A stretch of 10,061 bases of DNA from JANLTP01 sp031363055. GTDB taxonomy: Bacteria > Pseudomonadota > Gammaproteobacteria > Burkholderiales > Burkholderiaceae_E. Below, in pieces: positions 1 through 9,899 of this stretch. The stretch lies in NCBI GenBank assembly GCA_031363055.1, contig JANLTP010000242.1, forward strand, positions 1 through 10,061, given 5' to 3'. Position 1 is the stretch's first letter. Each line of letters starts with the position of its first letter. A model generated the notes under the pieces. It saw nothing but the letters and a program-made list of their open reading frames with translations, searched no databases and was not told the origin of the DNA. Both the position numbers and the translations under genes were made by a program.

Positions 1-934
1 GTTGCCGCCAGGCGTACTGAAGATGGTCAAGGTGTATCTGGCGGTCAAGCGTCGCCTGCAACCGGGTGACAAGATGGCGGGACGACACGGCAACAAGGGT
101 GTGGTCTCGCGTATTGTGCCGGTCGAAGACATGCCGTATATGGCCGATGGCTCACCGGTCGATATCGTCTTGAATCCGCTCGGCGTGCCGTCCCGCATGA
201 ACGTCGGTCAGATTCTCGAGACCCATCTGGGCTGGGCTGCCAAAGGCATTGGCTTGCGGATTGGCGAGATGATCAAGCAGCAGGCGAAAGTGGTGGAAGT
301 TCGCAAGTTGCTCGATCGGATCTACAACACCAGTGGCCTGAAAGCCGACATCGTCAACATGAACGACGACGAAGTCATGGAGCTCGCATCGAACTTGCGT
401 AACGGCGTGCCGTTCGCAACACCGGTGTTTGACGGTGCCTCGGAAAACGAGATTCGCCAGATGCTGGACATTGCGTTTCCGAACGAAGAGCCGCGTACCA
501 AGATGTTGGGCTTTAACCCGAGCAAGACCCAGGTCACGCTGTACGACGGTCGTACCGGCGATGCCTTTGATCGACTGGTCACCGTCGGTTACATGCACAT
601 GCTGAAGCTGCACCACCTGGTTGACGACAAGATGCATGCGCGCTCCACCGGCCCGTACTCGCTGGTGACGCAACAGCCGCTCGGTGGCAAGGCGCAGTTT
701 GGTGGTCAGCGATTCGGCGAGATGGAGGTCTGGGCGCTCGAGGCTTATGGCGCCGCCTACACCCTGCAGGAAATGTTGACCGTCAAGTCGGACGACGTCA
801 ATGGTCGAACCAAGGTCTATGAAAACCTCGTCAAGGGCGAACACGCGATCGAAGCCGGCATGCCGGAATCGTTCAACGTGTTGGTCAAGGAAATTCGTTC
901 TCTCGGGATCGACATCGATCTCGAGCGTGACTGA
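1..934 (+). CDS. rpoB: RNA polymerase beta subunit, 3' part
   Basis: This is the C-terminal part (310 residues visible) of the beta subunit of DNA-dependent RNA polymerase, the core transcription enzyme. The gene begins outside the window, and the first complete codon is at position 2. The visible protein carries the near-invariant PGDKMAGRHGNKGV segment (residues 22-35 of the fragment), which supplies lysines close to the active centre. It also has the DGSPVDIVLNPLGVPSRMN segment, and near the C-terminus GGKAQFGGQRFGEMEVWALEA, the part of beta that contacts the start of beta'. The end, LGIDIDLE plus a short tail, is normal for the family, so the 3' end is intact. The stop is 32 bases before rpoC, which has its own strong ribosome-binding site. 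The rpoB-rpoC order is the standard bacterial operon. Identification is certain. The only limit is the missing 5' part. Confidence 0.99.
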   Translation, partial: LPPGVLKMVKVYLAVKRRLQPGDKMAGRHGNKGVVSRIVPVEDMPYMADGSPVDIVLNPLGVPSRMNVGQILETHLGWAAKGIGLRIGEMIKQQAKVVEVRKLLDRIYNTSGLKADIVNMNDDEVMELASNLRNGVPFATPVFDGASENEIRQMLDIAFPNEEPRTKMLGFNPSKTQVTLYDGRTGDAFDRLVTVGYMHMLKLHHLVDDKMHARSTGPYSLVTQQPLGGKAQFGGQRFGEMEVWALEAYGAAYTLQEMLTVKSDDVNGRTKVYENLVKGEHAIEAGMPESFNVLVKEIRSLGIDIDLERD

Positions 935-966
935 GCCAGCAGCGACAAGATGAAGGAGAACTGTCA

Positions 967-5229
<4,263 letters not shown>

Positions 5230-5276
5230 TGGCTTGATCGTTTGGCTAAGCGCAAGGTTGATTGATCGAGCGCCAG

Positions 5277-5394
5277 GCCGGATGATCGCTTGAATACTCG
5301 GGTGGCTGCCGGAGTTAGTCGAACCGCTGGGATGAACTTCCAGCGGTTTTTCTTTTTGCGTGTGTCTTGAGCAGAGCCTGTAACGAGCGCATCG
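5277..5394. repeat. Direct repeat, copy 1 (carries the rpoC terminator)
   Basis: This is the left copy of a direct repeat whose other copy is at 6246-6365. Positions 5307-5394 align without gaps to 6278-6365 with 6 mismatches in 88 bases. The terminator part, 5317-5358, is identical over 42 bases. Before 5307 the similarity continues to about 5277 but is weaker and needs small gaps. After 5394 the two copies diverge completely. The pair encloses the mntA-hepT cassette. Whether this is a segmental duplication of the rpoC terminator or a dispersed genomic repeat cannot be decided from one window. Confidence 0.9.
5321..5357 (+). terminator. Intrinsic terminator of rpoBC
   Basis: A perfect 9-bp stem, AACCGCTGG (5322-5330) with CCAGCGGTT (5340-5348), encloses a 9-base loop. 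A T-rich tract broken by a single C follows (5347-5357). This is a classical Rho-independent terminator about 90 bases beyond the rpoC stop, and it should separate rpoBC from the accessory genes. The same structure recurs unchanged at 6292-6328. Confidence 0.92.
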
Positions 5395-5450
5395 TTTTGT
5401 CAATAATCACGCGAGTCGTTCGCCGAAAGGCACTCAATTCGATGACATTG

Positions 5451-5470
5451 CCGGGTGCATCCGGGTGCAT
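5451..5470. repeat. Two tandem copies of a 10-bp unit
   Basis: CCGGGTGCAT occurs twice in direct succession (5451-5460 and 5461-5470). It lies in the 313-base gene-free stretch between rpoC and mntA, about 50 bases upstream of the mntA -10 box. It could be a chance short duplication or a binding site for a regulator. Apart from this, the repeat and terminator at 5277-5394 and the mntA promoter, I see nothing in that stretch. Confidence 0.6.
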
Positions 5471-5494
5471 CAAGCGCGAATACGGCGTTTGTAA

Positions 5495-5524
5495 TTCCTA
5501 TCCTCCGTAAGCCCGTCTTATAAT
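5495..5524 (+). promoter_or_regulatory. Candidate promoter of mntA-hepT
   Basis: A consensus -10 box, TATAAT, is at 5519-5524, and a transcription start is expected near 5531. The -35 region is poor: TTCCTA at 5495-5500 with an 18-base spacer is the best match. The position, after the rpoC terminator and just before the mntA ribosome-binding site, supports independent transcription of the toxin-antitoxin pair. The short distance to the gene also favours the downstream ATG at 5543 over the one at 5531, which would coincide with the predicted transcript start. Confidence 0.6.
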
Positions 5525-5532
5525 TGAAAGAT

Positions 5533-5537
5533 GGAGG
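5533..5537 (+). promoter_or_regulatory. Ribosome-binding site that sets the mntA start
   Basis: GGAGG at 5533-5537 lies 5 bases before the ATG at 5543. The in-frame ATG at 5531 overlaps this site and has no Shine-Dalgarno sequence of its own, so 5543 is the better start. Confidence 0.75.
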
Positions 5538-5542
5538 CTAAG

Positions 5543-5851
5543 ATGTTGCCCGTGATTCAATCCAAGCGCGAAGAACTAGATGGGCTATGCCGTCGCTTTC
5601 AAGTAAAGCAGATGGAATTGTTTGGCTCTGCGGCACGCGGCGATTTTGATCCAGAACTGAGTGACCTGGATTTTTTGGTGGAGTTTGAGCGCCTGCCGCC
5701 CGCGAAGTATATGGATGCGTACTTCTCGCTTAAAGAGGGGCTAGAGCTCATGTTCGGGCGGCCGGTTGATCTGGTCACTAAATCGTCGGTGGTCAATCCC
5801 TACTTTCTCGAGAGCATTGAATCAACCTCTCAGCTACTCTATGCAGCCTGA
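5543..5851 (+). CDS. mntA: MntA-like minimal nucleotidyltransferase antitoxin
   Basis: This 102-residue protein belongs to the minimal nucleotidyltransferase (MNT) group of the polymerase-beta fold. The signature GSAARGDFDPELSDLDFLVEF spans residues 28-48: the GS motif is followed by the two metal-binding aspartates D41 and D43. A third acidic residue, probably D76 in PVDLV, completes the catalytic triad. In characterised type VII toxin-antitoxin pairs, MntA neutralises the HEPN RNase HepT by transferring AMP groups from ATP to a tyrosine beside the toxin's active site. The immediate hepT neighbour here, overlapping by 11 bases, supports that role. The antitoxin comes first, whereas in the Shewanella pair hepT comes first. 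The start at 5543 was chosen for its GGAGG site; a 106-residue form from 5531 is less likely. All catalytic residues are present, so it appears intact. Codon use is less GC-biased than in rpoC, which fits acquisition by transfer. Confidence 0.88.
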   Translation: MLPVIQSKREELDGLCRRFQVKQMELFGSAARGDFDPELSDLDFLVEFERLPPAKYMDAYFSLKEGLELMFGRPVDLVTKSSVVNPYFLESIESTSQLLYAA

Positions 5852-6179
5852 GTCGAAAAAGCTGCTTTGGGATGCGCGTAACGCGATGGAGCGAATTTCC
5901 CGTTTCATCAAAGACAAGAATTTCACCGACTACTGCGCCGATGACATGCTTCGCTCGGCAGTTGAGCGCCAATTCGAAATTACCGGCGAAGCATTTGCGC
6001 AACTTCGTAAACTTGATGGCGAAACTGCCGCCCTTGTTCCAGATCTACCGCGAATCATCGCGTTTCGCAACGTGTTAGTCCACGGCTACGCGACGGTAGA
6101 TAACCAGATTGTCTGGGGAATTATTGAGGCGAGTCTACGCGCGCTGCGTGTCACCGTCGAAGAATTACTAGACGCCTGA
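5841..6179 (+). CDS. hepT: HepT-like HEPN ribonuclease toxin (DUF86)
   Basis: This is a 112-residue all-helical HEPN protein of the DUF86/HepT family. Its catalytic motif RNVLVHGY matches RX4HXY exactly: R76 and H81 are the predicted RNase residues, and Y83 corresponds to the tyrosine that MntA AMPylates in studied pairs. In that family, free HepT cleaves RNA and stops growth until modified by the antitoxin. The start ATG at 5841 lies inside the end of mntA (11-base overlap) and has no clear Shine-Dalgarno sequence, so translation is probably coupled to mntA. The reading frame stays open upstream to 5766, but a start there would lie deep inside mntA and would add residues unlike the family. 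The length is typical and all key residues are present. A copy of the rpoC-type terminator lies about 115 bases after the stop. Confidence 0.88.
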   Translation: MQPESKKLLWDARNAMERISRFIKDKNFTDYCADDMLRSAVERQFEITGEAFAQLRKLDGETAALVPDLPRIIAFRNVLVHGYATVDNQIVWGIIEASLRALRVTVEELLDA

Positions 6180-6245
6180 AAAGAAAAACTGAGTTTGAAA
6201 TTCCTACATGCTGGAACTCGGCAAGCACGTGCCGTTGCGCACCTG

Positions 6246-6365
6246 GGCGGACGATTGCTGCCTACTCAGGCGTCGTTTGCCGGAGTAAGTCGAACCGCTG
6301 GGATGAACTTCCAGCGGTTTTTCTTTTTGGGTGAATCTTGAGCAGCGCCTGTAACGAGCGCAACG
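6246..6365. repeat. Direct repeat, copy 2 (after hepT)
   Basis: This is the right copy of the direct repeat at 5277-5394, offset by 971 bases over its best-matching 88 bases (6278-6365; 6 mismatches). It again contains the full terminator. It starts about 65 bases after the hepT stop and ends 50 bases before the benE start. The copies carry scattered substitutions outside the terminator hairpin, so the duplication is not very recent. Confidence 0.9.
6292..6328 (+). terminator. Intrinsic terminator after hepT
   Basis: The 9-bp stem is AACCGCTGG at 6293-6301 with CCAGCGGTT at 6311-6319, and a T-rich tract follows (6318-6328). It is identical to the rpoC terminator at 5321-5357. It should end the mntA-hepT transcript and protect benE from read-through. 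Confidence 0.9.
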
Positions 6366-6415
6366 ATCTACTAAAGGTATGACAGGAAACCATTGAAGAT
6401 ACTGGTCTCTGTTGA

Positions 6416-7606
6416 ATGGCTATAACTGAAACCCAAGGCAATGGCCCCAGGCAATGGCTGAGTCCGCTCGCCGCCGGCTTTGTAGCGGTGCTGGTGGGCT
6501 TCACGAGTTCGGCGGCGATTGTCTATCAGGCGGCCGCCGCGGCCGGTGCCAACGCCGCACAGACCACGAGCTGGATGATGGCGCTGTGCCTCGGCATGGC
6601 CGTGACCTCGATCGGGCTGTCCTGGCATTACCGCGTGCCTGTACTGACCGCCTGGTCGACGCCAGGGGCCGCCGTGTTGGCCAGCAGTCTGGTGGGCGTA
6701 CCAATGGCCGAAGCGATCGGGGCCTTCGTCGTGTGCGGCGCCTTGATTACCCTGGTGGGCGTCACCGGCTGGTTCGAGCGAGTCATGAACCGGATTCCAC
6801 TGGCCATTGCCTCTGCCATGTTGGCCGGTGTCCTGTTTCGATTCGGGGTCGATCTGTTCGGCTCCATGAGCACGCAATTGCCGTTGGTACTGACCATGTT
6901 TGTCGGCTACTTGTTCTTCAAACGCTGGCAACCGCGCTACGCGATTCCGCTGGTCCTCATTCTTGGAATTGCGACGGCCTGGTGGCTGGGCCTGCTGAAT
7001 CTGCAGACGGTCAACTGGTCATTGGCGCAACCGGTCTGGCAAACACCGGAATTTAGTTTGCGTGCCGGCTTGAGTGTGGCGCTGCCGCTTTTTCTGGTGA
7101 CGATGGCATCGCAGAACATGCCAGGCATCGCGACCTTGAAGGCCTCCGGCTATGGCGCAACGCCCATCTCGCCGTTGATTGCCTGGACCGGCGTCGCTAC
7201 CTTGGTGCTGGCACCGTTCGGCGCGTTTGCCTTGAATCTCGCGGCCATCACCGCCGCGATTTGCATGGGACCGCAAGCGCATGAAGATCCGCGCAAGCGC
7301 TACTTCGCCGCGATGGCGGCCGGCGGCTACTATTTTCTGACTGCGCTGGCGGCCGGCAGTGTCGCCGCGCTGCTGGCAGCGTTCCCGGTGGAGTTGGTCA
7401 AGGCTCTGGCTGGGCTTGCGCTGTTGGGAACGATCGCCAATGCGGTGCATGTGGCAATGGCCGATGATCAGCAGCGCGAGGCGGCGCTGGTGACGTTTTT
7501 GTGTACGGCTTCCGGGTTGACGATCGGTGGTATTGGCTCGGCGTTCTGGGGGCTGGTCGCAGGGGGGTTAGTGATGTTGCTCAGCGCTCGAAGAAAGAGG
7601 CCTTGA
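6416..7606 (+). CDS. benE: BenE-family benzoate/H+ symporter
   Basis: This is a 396-residue, strongly hydrophobic inner-membrane protein with about 10-12 predicted membrane segments. It matches the BenE family (relatives include E. coli YdcO, of nearly the same length), which imports benzoate or similar aromatic acids with protons. Recognisable conserved stretches are TAWSTPGAA (residues 78-86), in the broken-helix region that lines the transport path, and SQNMPG (residues 232-237). The start ATG directly follows an in-frame TGA (6413-6415), so no longer form is possible. I see no good Shine-Dalgarno sequence and no clear promoter in the 50 bases between it and the repeat. No aromatic-degradation genes are visible nearby, so the true substrate is uncertain. 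Known members define the family; benzoate as substrate here is inference. Confidence 0.9.
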   Translation: MAITETQGNGPRQWLSPLAAGFVAVLVGFTSSAAIVYQAAAAAGANAAQTTSWMMALCLGMAVTSIGLSWHYRVPVLTAWSTPGAAVLASSLVGVPMAEAIGAFVVCGALITLVGVTGWFERVMNRIPLAIASAMLAGVLFRFGVDLFGSMSTQLPLVLTMFVGYLFFKRWQPRYAIPLVLILGIATAWWLGLLNLQTVNWSLAQPVWQTPEFSLRAGLSVALPLFLVTMASQNMPGIATLKASGYGATPISPLIAWTGVATLVLAPFGAFALNLAAITAAICMGPQAHEDPRKRYFAAMAAGGYYFLTALAAGSVAALLAAFPVELVKALAGLALLGTIANAVHVAMADDQQREAALVTFLCTASGLTIGGIGSAFWGLVAGGLVMLLSARRKRP

Positions 7607-7858
7607 ATGATGACTGGTTTTGACTGGCACTGTGATCAGATCACGAACGCTACTCCGGTTACCGCAACGTATCGAAATACTCAGAACGTTCGACGATTCC
7701 TGACATGGGCTTGCGGACCGGAATTCAAGTTTGATCGGGCTTTCATGGCCTGGATCAAGGACGGTCACGACAAGACGATGGGGGATGTGGCGGCCGAGTG
7801 GGCGAAGCGAAAGCTGTCATTGAAACAGTACGAAGGTGTAAATTTGAGCCGGTTGTGA
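7607..7858 (+). CDS. DUF6434-like small protein
   Basis: This 83-residue protein resembles the DUF6434 domain, which is often found attached to a SAP DNA-binding domain in other bacteria. The matching landmarks are FDWH near the N-terminus (residues 5-8), NTQNVRRF (24-31), EFKFDRAFMAWIK (39-51) and KTMGDVAAEWAKRK (56-69). No SAP domain is present, so this is a stand-alone version. The ATG at 7607 begins right after the benE stop codon, with AAAGAGG at 7594-7600 as ribosome-binding site. A second ATG at 7610 is an equally possible start. The tight spacing suggests co-transcription and translational coupling with benE, although a shared function is not obvious. The biochemical role is unknown. 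The family assignment is from memory of the motif pattern and is moderately secure. Confidence 0.75.
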   Translation: MMTGFDWHCDQITNATPVTATYRNTQNVRRFLTWACGPEFKFDRAFMAWIKDGHDKTMGDVAAEWAKRKLSLKQYEGVNLSRL

Positions 7859-7938
7859 TTGGCATGAGCCGAACTAACTTCCGATGAACCTTCGTCAAAC
7901 TTATTGATGCGGCATGTTTACAAAACTTTCCATCATTT

Positions 7939-9018
7939 ATGACTGAATCCAACGATACAGCTGATACCTCTTCATTCGTTGACGGCGTTCCGAGTTTTGA
8001 AAAGGAAAGGCAGGATCCGATCGCCGAAATCGGCGACGACGGCTATCTGCATCATTACACTGATGCCGCAGGCATCATCGGCATACTCACTCCGGCGACT
8101 TATCACACCGGTGCTCACTTGCCAGAGGAGTGTGAGCAAAGGACGATAAAGGGCGACTCTCCTGTGCCGGCTGGACCCGCAAATAAAATAGAGTTTCCTT
8201 GCCTTCGGGCCACAAATGTCCGCTTCCTCAATGACCACATGGAACTGCGCCTTGTTTTCGATTTGGCGAAAGACGCACTGCGTGCATTCAAGACTCAGAG
8301 TCTGTCTTTGGAGCCAGATAAAAGAAAGCTTGAAGTGGAGGTAATTGACGAAGCCCTGAGGGCGATCGACGATGATCCGCAAGACGCCGATGTGTATGTC
8401 TGTTCTCTGAGCGCGCATGCCAATAATTTGTCGCAGTGGCGAAGCTACGGAAAGGGCATTGGCGGCTACTCAGTAGGCTTCAGGATGTCCTTGCTTCGGA
8501 AGCTGGTGGCGATGCAACAGGGTTTTTCTATTCAACCTTGTATCTACAAACCGAACTTACAGCGGCAAGCCGTCCACGAGATTGTGCATCGAACCATTCA
8601 AACGCTTCGAAATCAGATTGATAGCGCCGGCCCCGGCTCAGATATCGTTTCTAAAGTATTTCGTCATTTCCATCACGCCAGCCTTTTGACTTCCCTCAAG
8701 TGGATCGGTGCGCTCATGAAAGACCAGGGATTCGAAGTGGAACGAGAGTTTCGTTTGATACATATCCCGGAACACCGGCATGGATCTGGACAGTACAACC
8801 CCAAGGTTCAGTTTCGACCAACAGCGATCGGCGTTGCTCCCTTCGTGCAGTTCCGGTTGAAAGAGCGTTCGACGGACCGCCTTCAGGGCTGCCAGGTATG
8901 GGTCGGGCCATCGTTGGAGAGCGGAGCGTCGGAGGCCGCGATACGCCGGTTCATGCAAAGTGAAAATATCGATGGCGATGTTTTCCCGTCAAGCATTCCA
9001 TACCGCGCGATGACGTGA
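7939..9018 (+). CDS. DUF2971-family protein, function unknown
   Basis: This 359-residue soluble protein has the landmarks of the DUF2971 family in order: HHYTD (residues 38-42), RFLNDHMEL (95-103), SLSAHANNLSQWRSYG (156-171), YSVGF (177-181), VEREFRLIHIPE (267-278), VGP (322-324) and SIPYR near the C-terminus (352-356). No signal peptide or membrane segment is visible. Members of this family are common in accessory and defence-associated regions, but I know of no established activity. The HYT, W-x-x-YG and E-x-E/EFR positions recall the H-Y-E arrangement of ADP-ribosyltransferase folds; that is a hypothesis only. The start at 7939 has no good Shine-Dalgarno sequence, but the next in-frame ATG would remove conserved residues. 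Base composition is lower in GC than rpoC. The 80 bases before it hold no gene or clear promoter. Downstream lies a decayed toxin-antitoxin pair. Confidence 0.85.
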   Translation: MTESNDTADTSSFVDGVPSFEKERQDPIAEIGDDGYLHHYTDAAGIIGILTPATYHTGAHLPEECEQRTIKGDSPVPAGPANKIEFPCLRATNVRFLNDHMELRLVFDLAKDALRAFKTQSLSLEPDKRKLEVEVIDEALRAIDDDPQDADVYVCSLSAHANNLSQWRSYGKGIGGYSVGFRMSLLRKLVAMQQGFSIQPCIYKPNLQRQAVHEIVHRTIQTLRNQIDSAGPGSDIVSKVFRHFHHASLLTSLKWIGALMKDQGFEVEREFRLIHIPEHRHGSGQYNPKVQFRPTAIGVAPFVQFRLKERSTDRLQGCQVWVGPSLESGASEAAIRRFMQSENIDGDVFPSSIPYRAMT

Positions 9019-9073
9019 TTCCAATATCGCGTTAACTCCGATTTTACAAATCGCGGTCCGAGTCTCCACCTAA

Positions 9074-9250
9074 TCTACGGTTCTGACCTATTCCAATGGC
9101 GTCTGTTTGTCGAACGGGTGGAATCTTGGCGATCACTGGCACCGATTGCGCGCGATCAAGCCGTACGAGTACACGGACGCGGGTGCGTTGCTGGCCGCGT
9201 TCTGGAAAGAAGTTGAATCGGTAATGCGGGAAAAGGGAGTTTGGGAATGA
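9074..9250 (+). pseudogene. tumE: TumE-like toxin (DUF6516), 3' remnant
   Basis: The frame is open from 9074, just after an in-frame TAA at 9071, to the TGA at 9248. It has no ATG or GTG start; only a TTG at 9107 is possible. Its translation contains NGVCL, then SNGWNLGDHWHR, then KPYEYTDAGALLAAFWKEVE. This resembles the C-terminal half of TumE/DUF6516 toxins, where a Y-D-N...GDH-x-H segment is followed by a P-Y-x-F motif and a helix ending in DFxxDV. The N-terminal half (about 50-60 residues) is missing, and only 55 bases separate the fragment from the DUF2971 gene. A few residues also seem to be lost between NGVCL and SNGW. The stop overlaps the start of the next gene by ATGA, as expected for a tumE-tumA operon, and that partner supports the assignment. 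The product is probably inactive. A short TTG-started peptide of 47 residues cannot be ruled out. Confidence 0.6.
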
Positions 9251-9522
9251 AGACACTCAAGGTCAGTATTGCCACTTACGAAGAAATGAAGGCACGCACC
9301 ATGGCGATCGCCGGAGGGGAATTTCGCGCAAAACCCGCTGCGTTGAATGAATTGGCGAACAGTAATGGACGTACGCCGGGCTATCTCTCGCGCTCGCTCA
9401 GAAATTCAAAAGACGGCTCAAGATGGGTCAGAGTTAAATTGCCAGGTGGATCAGCTCACTTTCATTTTGAAAATTCATCGACCCGTCTTACGTCAGCGAC
9501 GCGTCCCGGTTGCCCGCGTTAG
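9247..9522 (+). pseudogene. tumA: TumA-like (HVO_A0114-type) antitoxin with internal deletion
   Basis: The 91-residue reading frame starts with MKTLKVSIATYEEMKARTMA and IAGGEFRAKP, the typical beginning of HVO_A0114-type winged-helix proteins that serve as antitoxins to TumE. After KP the expected EPKVWF segment and first helices are absent. The sequence jumps to AALNELANSNGRTPGYLSRSLR (residues 31-52), which matches the later recognition-helix part (SLAELAELTGR...LSRTL). About 40 residues therefore appear to be lost in frame. The C-terminal 35 residues are only loosely family-like. GGGA (9234-9237) precedes the ATG at 9247, and a TTG at 9241 is an alternative start. The ATGA overlap with the toxin remnant preserves the operon layout. 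It may still be translated, but a helix-turn-helix missing its first half is unlikely to bind DNA normally. The alternative is a genuinely short divergent family member. Confidence 0.65.
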
Positions 9523-9583
9523 GTGATCTCAAGTGGCCAAAAGTTGTCCGGTCTGACGGCCATTTCCGTATTGATCAATAATA

Positions 9584-9611
9584 TTTAGGATAGGGAACTT
9601 TACGTCCTAAA
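9584..9611. promoter_or_regulatory. Inverted repeat TTTAGGA/TCCTAAA, possible operator
   Basis: Perfect 7-bp arms, TTTAGGA at 9584-9590 and TCCTAAA at 9605-9611, are separated by 14 bases. They lie immediately upstream of the candidate promoter of the XRE gene. The arms are one and a half turns or more apart, which fits a dimeric regulator. The short arms could also arise by chance. Confidence 0.35.
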
Positions 9612-9614
9612 ATG

Positions 9615-9663
9615 ACGGGGTTGTGCGCAGGGTCACATTTTGTTATTCTACGCAACACCCCGT
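9615..9663 (+). promoter_or_regulatory. Candidate promoter within an inverted repeat, upstream of XRE gene
   Basis: TTGTGC (9621-9626) and TATTCT (9644-9649), 17 bases apart, form a reasonable sigma-70 promoter. It is framed by an inverted repeat: ACGGGGTTGTGCG at 9615-9627 and CGCAACACCCCGT at 9651-9663, which pair at 11 of 13 positions. The left arm covers the -35 box and the right arm covers the expected transcription start. A repressor bound to both would block transcription, so autoregulation by the XRE protein encoded from 9678 is a natural guess. Confidence 0.5.
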
Positions 9664-9677
9664 ATGAAAACGAATAG

Positions 9678-9899
9678 ATGATTCGCTGCAAACTTTCTAC
9701 CTTGATGGGTCGCGACAAGTTATCCATCATGGACGTTGCGCGTCAAACCGGGCTCAATCGCAGCACGGTAACGGCGCTCTACCGTGAAACTGCGACGCGA
9801 GTCGATCTGCCTGCAATCGATCAGCTCTGCCGGCTTTTCGGCTGTCGCGTTGGCGACCTGTTCGAACACTTTTCCGAGACCAGTGAGGAACACAAGTGA
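9678..9899 (+). CDS. Small XRE/Cro-type transcriptional regulator
   Basis: This 73-residue single-domain helix-turn-helix protein is of the short Cro/C1 (YozG-like) kind. The DNA-binding unit spans about residues 15-60: SIMDVARQTGLNRSTVTALY contains helices 2 and 3, with NRSTVTALYRE as the recognition helix. It is followed by the characteristic LPAIDQLCRLFGCRVGDLFEH. No other domain is present. The start at 9678 has a weak ribosome-binding site but follows a good candidate promoter with an inverted repeat. The stop overlaps the GTG start of the next gene (GTGA at 9896-9899), so the two are translationally coupled. It probably controls the operon that begins here. Small regulators of this kind often stand first in defence operons, which fits the neighbour. 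Confidence 0.85.
   Translation: MIRCKLSTLMGRDKLSIMDVARQTGLNRSTVTALYRETATRVDLPAIDQLCRLFGCRVGDLFEHFSETSEEHK

Noticed and set aside
5371..5394. Possible integron attC-type site at the repeat ends, suggested by the GTAACGAGCG element
   Set aside because: The paired RYYYAAC and GTTRRRY core sites of attC are not present, and the hairpin is a plain terminator with a T tract.
6208..6288. A 26-codon reading frame (starting MLELGKHVPLR) between hepT and the second terminator
   Set aside because: It has no ribosome-binding site, its 3' part lies inside the direct repeat, and it shows no recognisable family. It is probably chance.
6454..7056. A 200-codon frame inside benE in a second + frame
   Set aside because: The benE frame has clear membrane-protein content and family motifs. 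The alternative is an arginine- and glycine-rich shadow typical of GC-rich DNA.
9039..9053. Small hairpin CGATTT-TAC-AAATCG after the DUF2971 gene
   Set aside because: It has an AT-rich 6-bp stem, a 3-base loop and no T tract. This is too weak to call a terminator.
9664..9681. A five-codon leader frame (MKTNR) overlapping the XRE start
   Set aside because: It is too short to judge, has no ribosome-binding site, and is best explained by chance.
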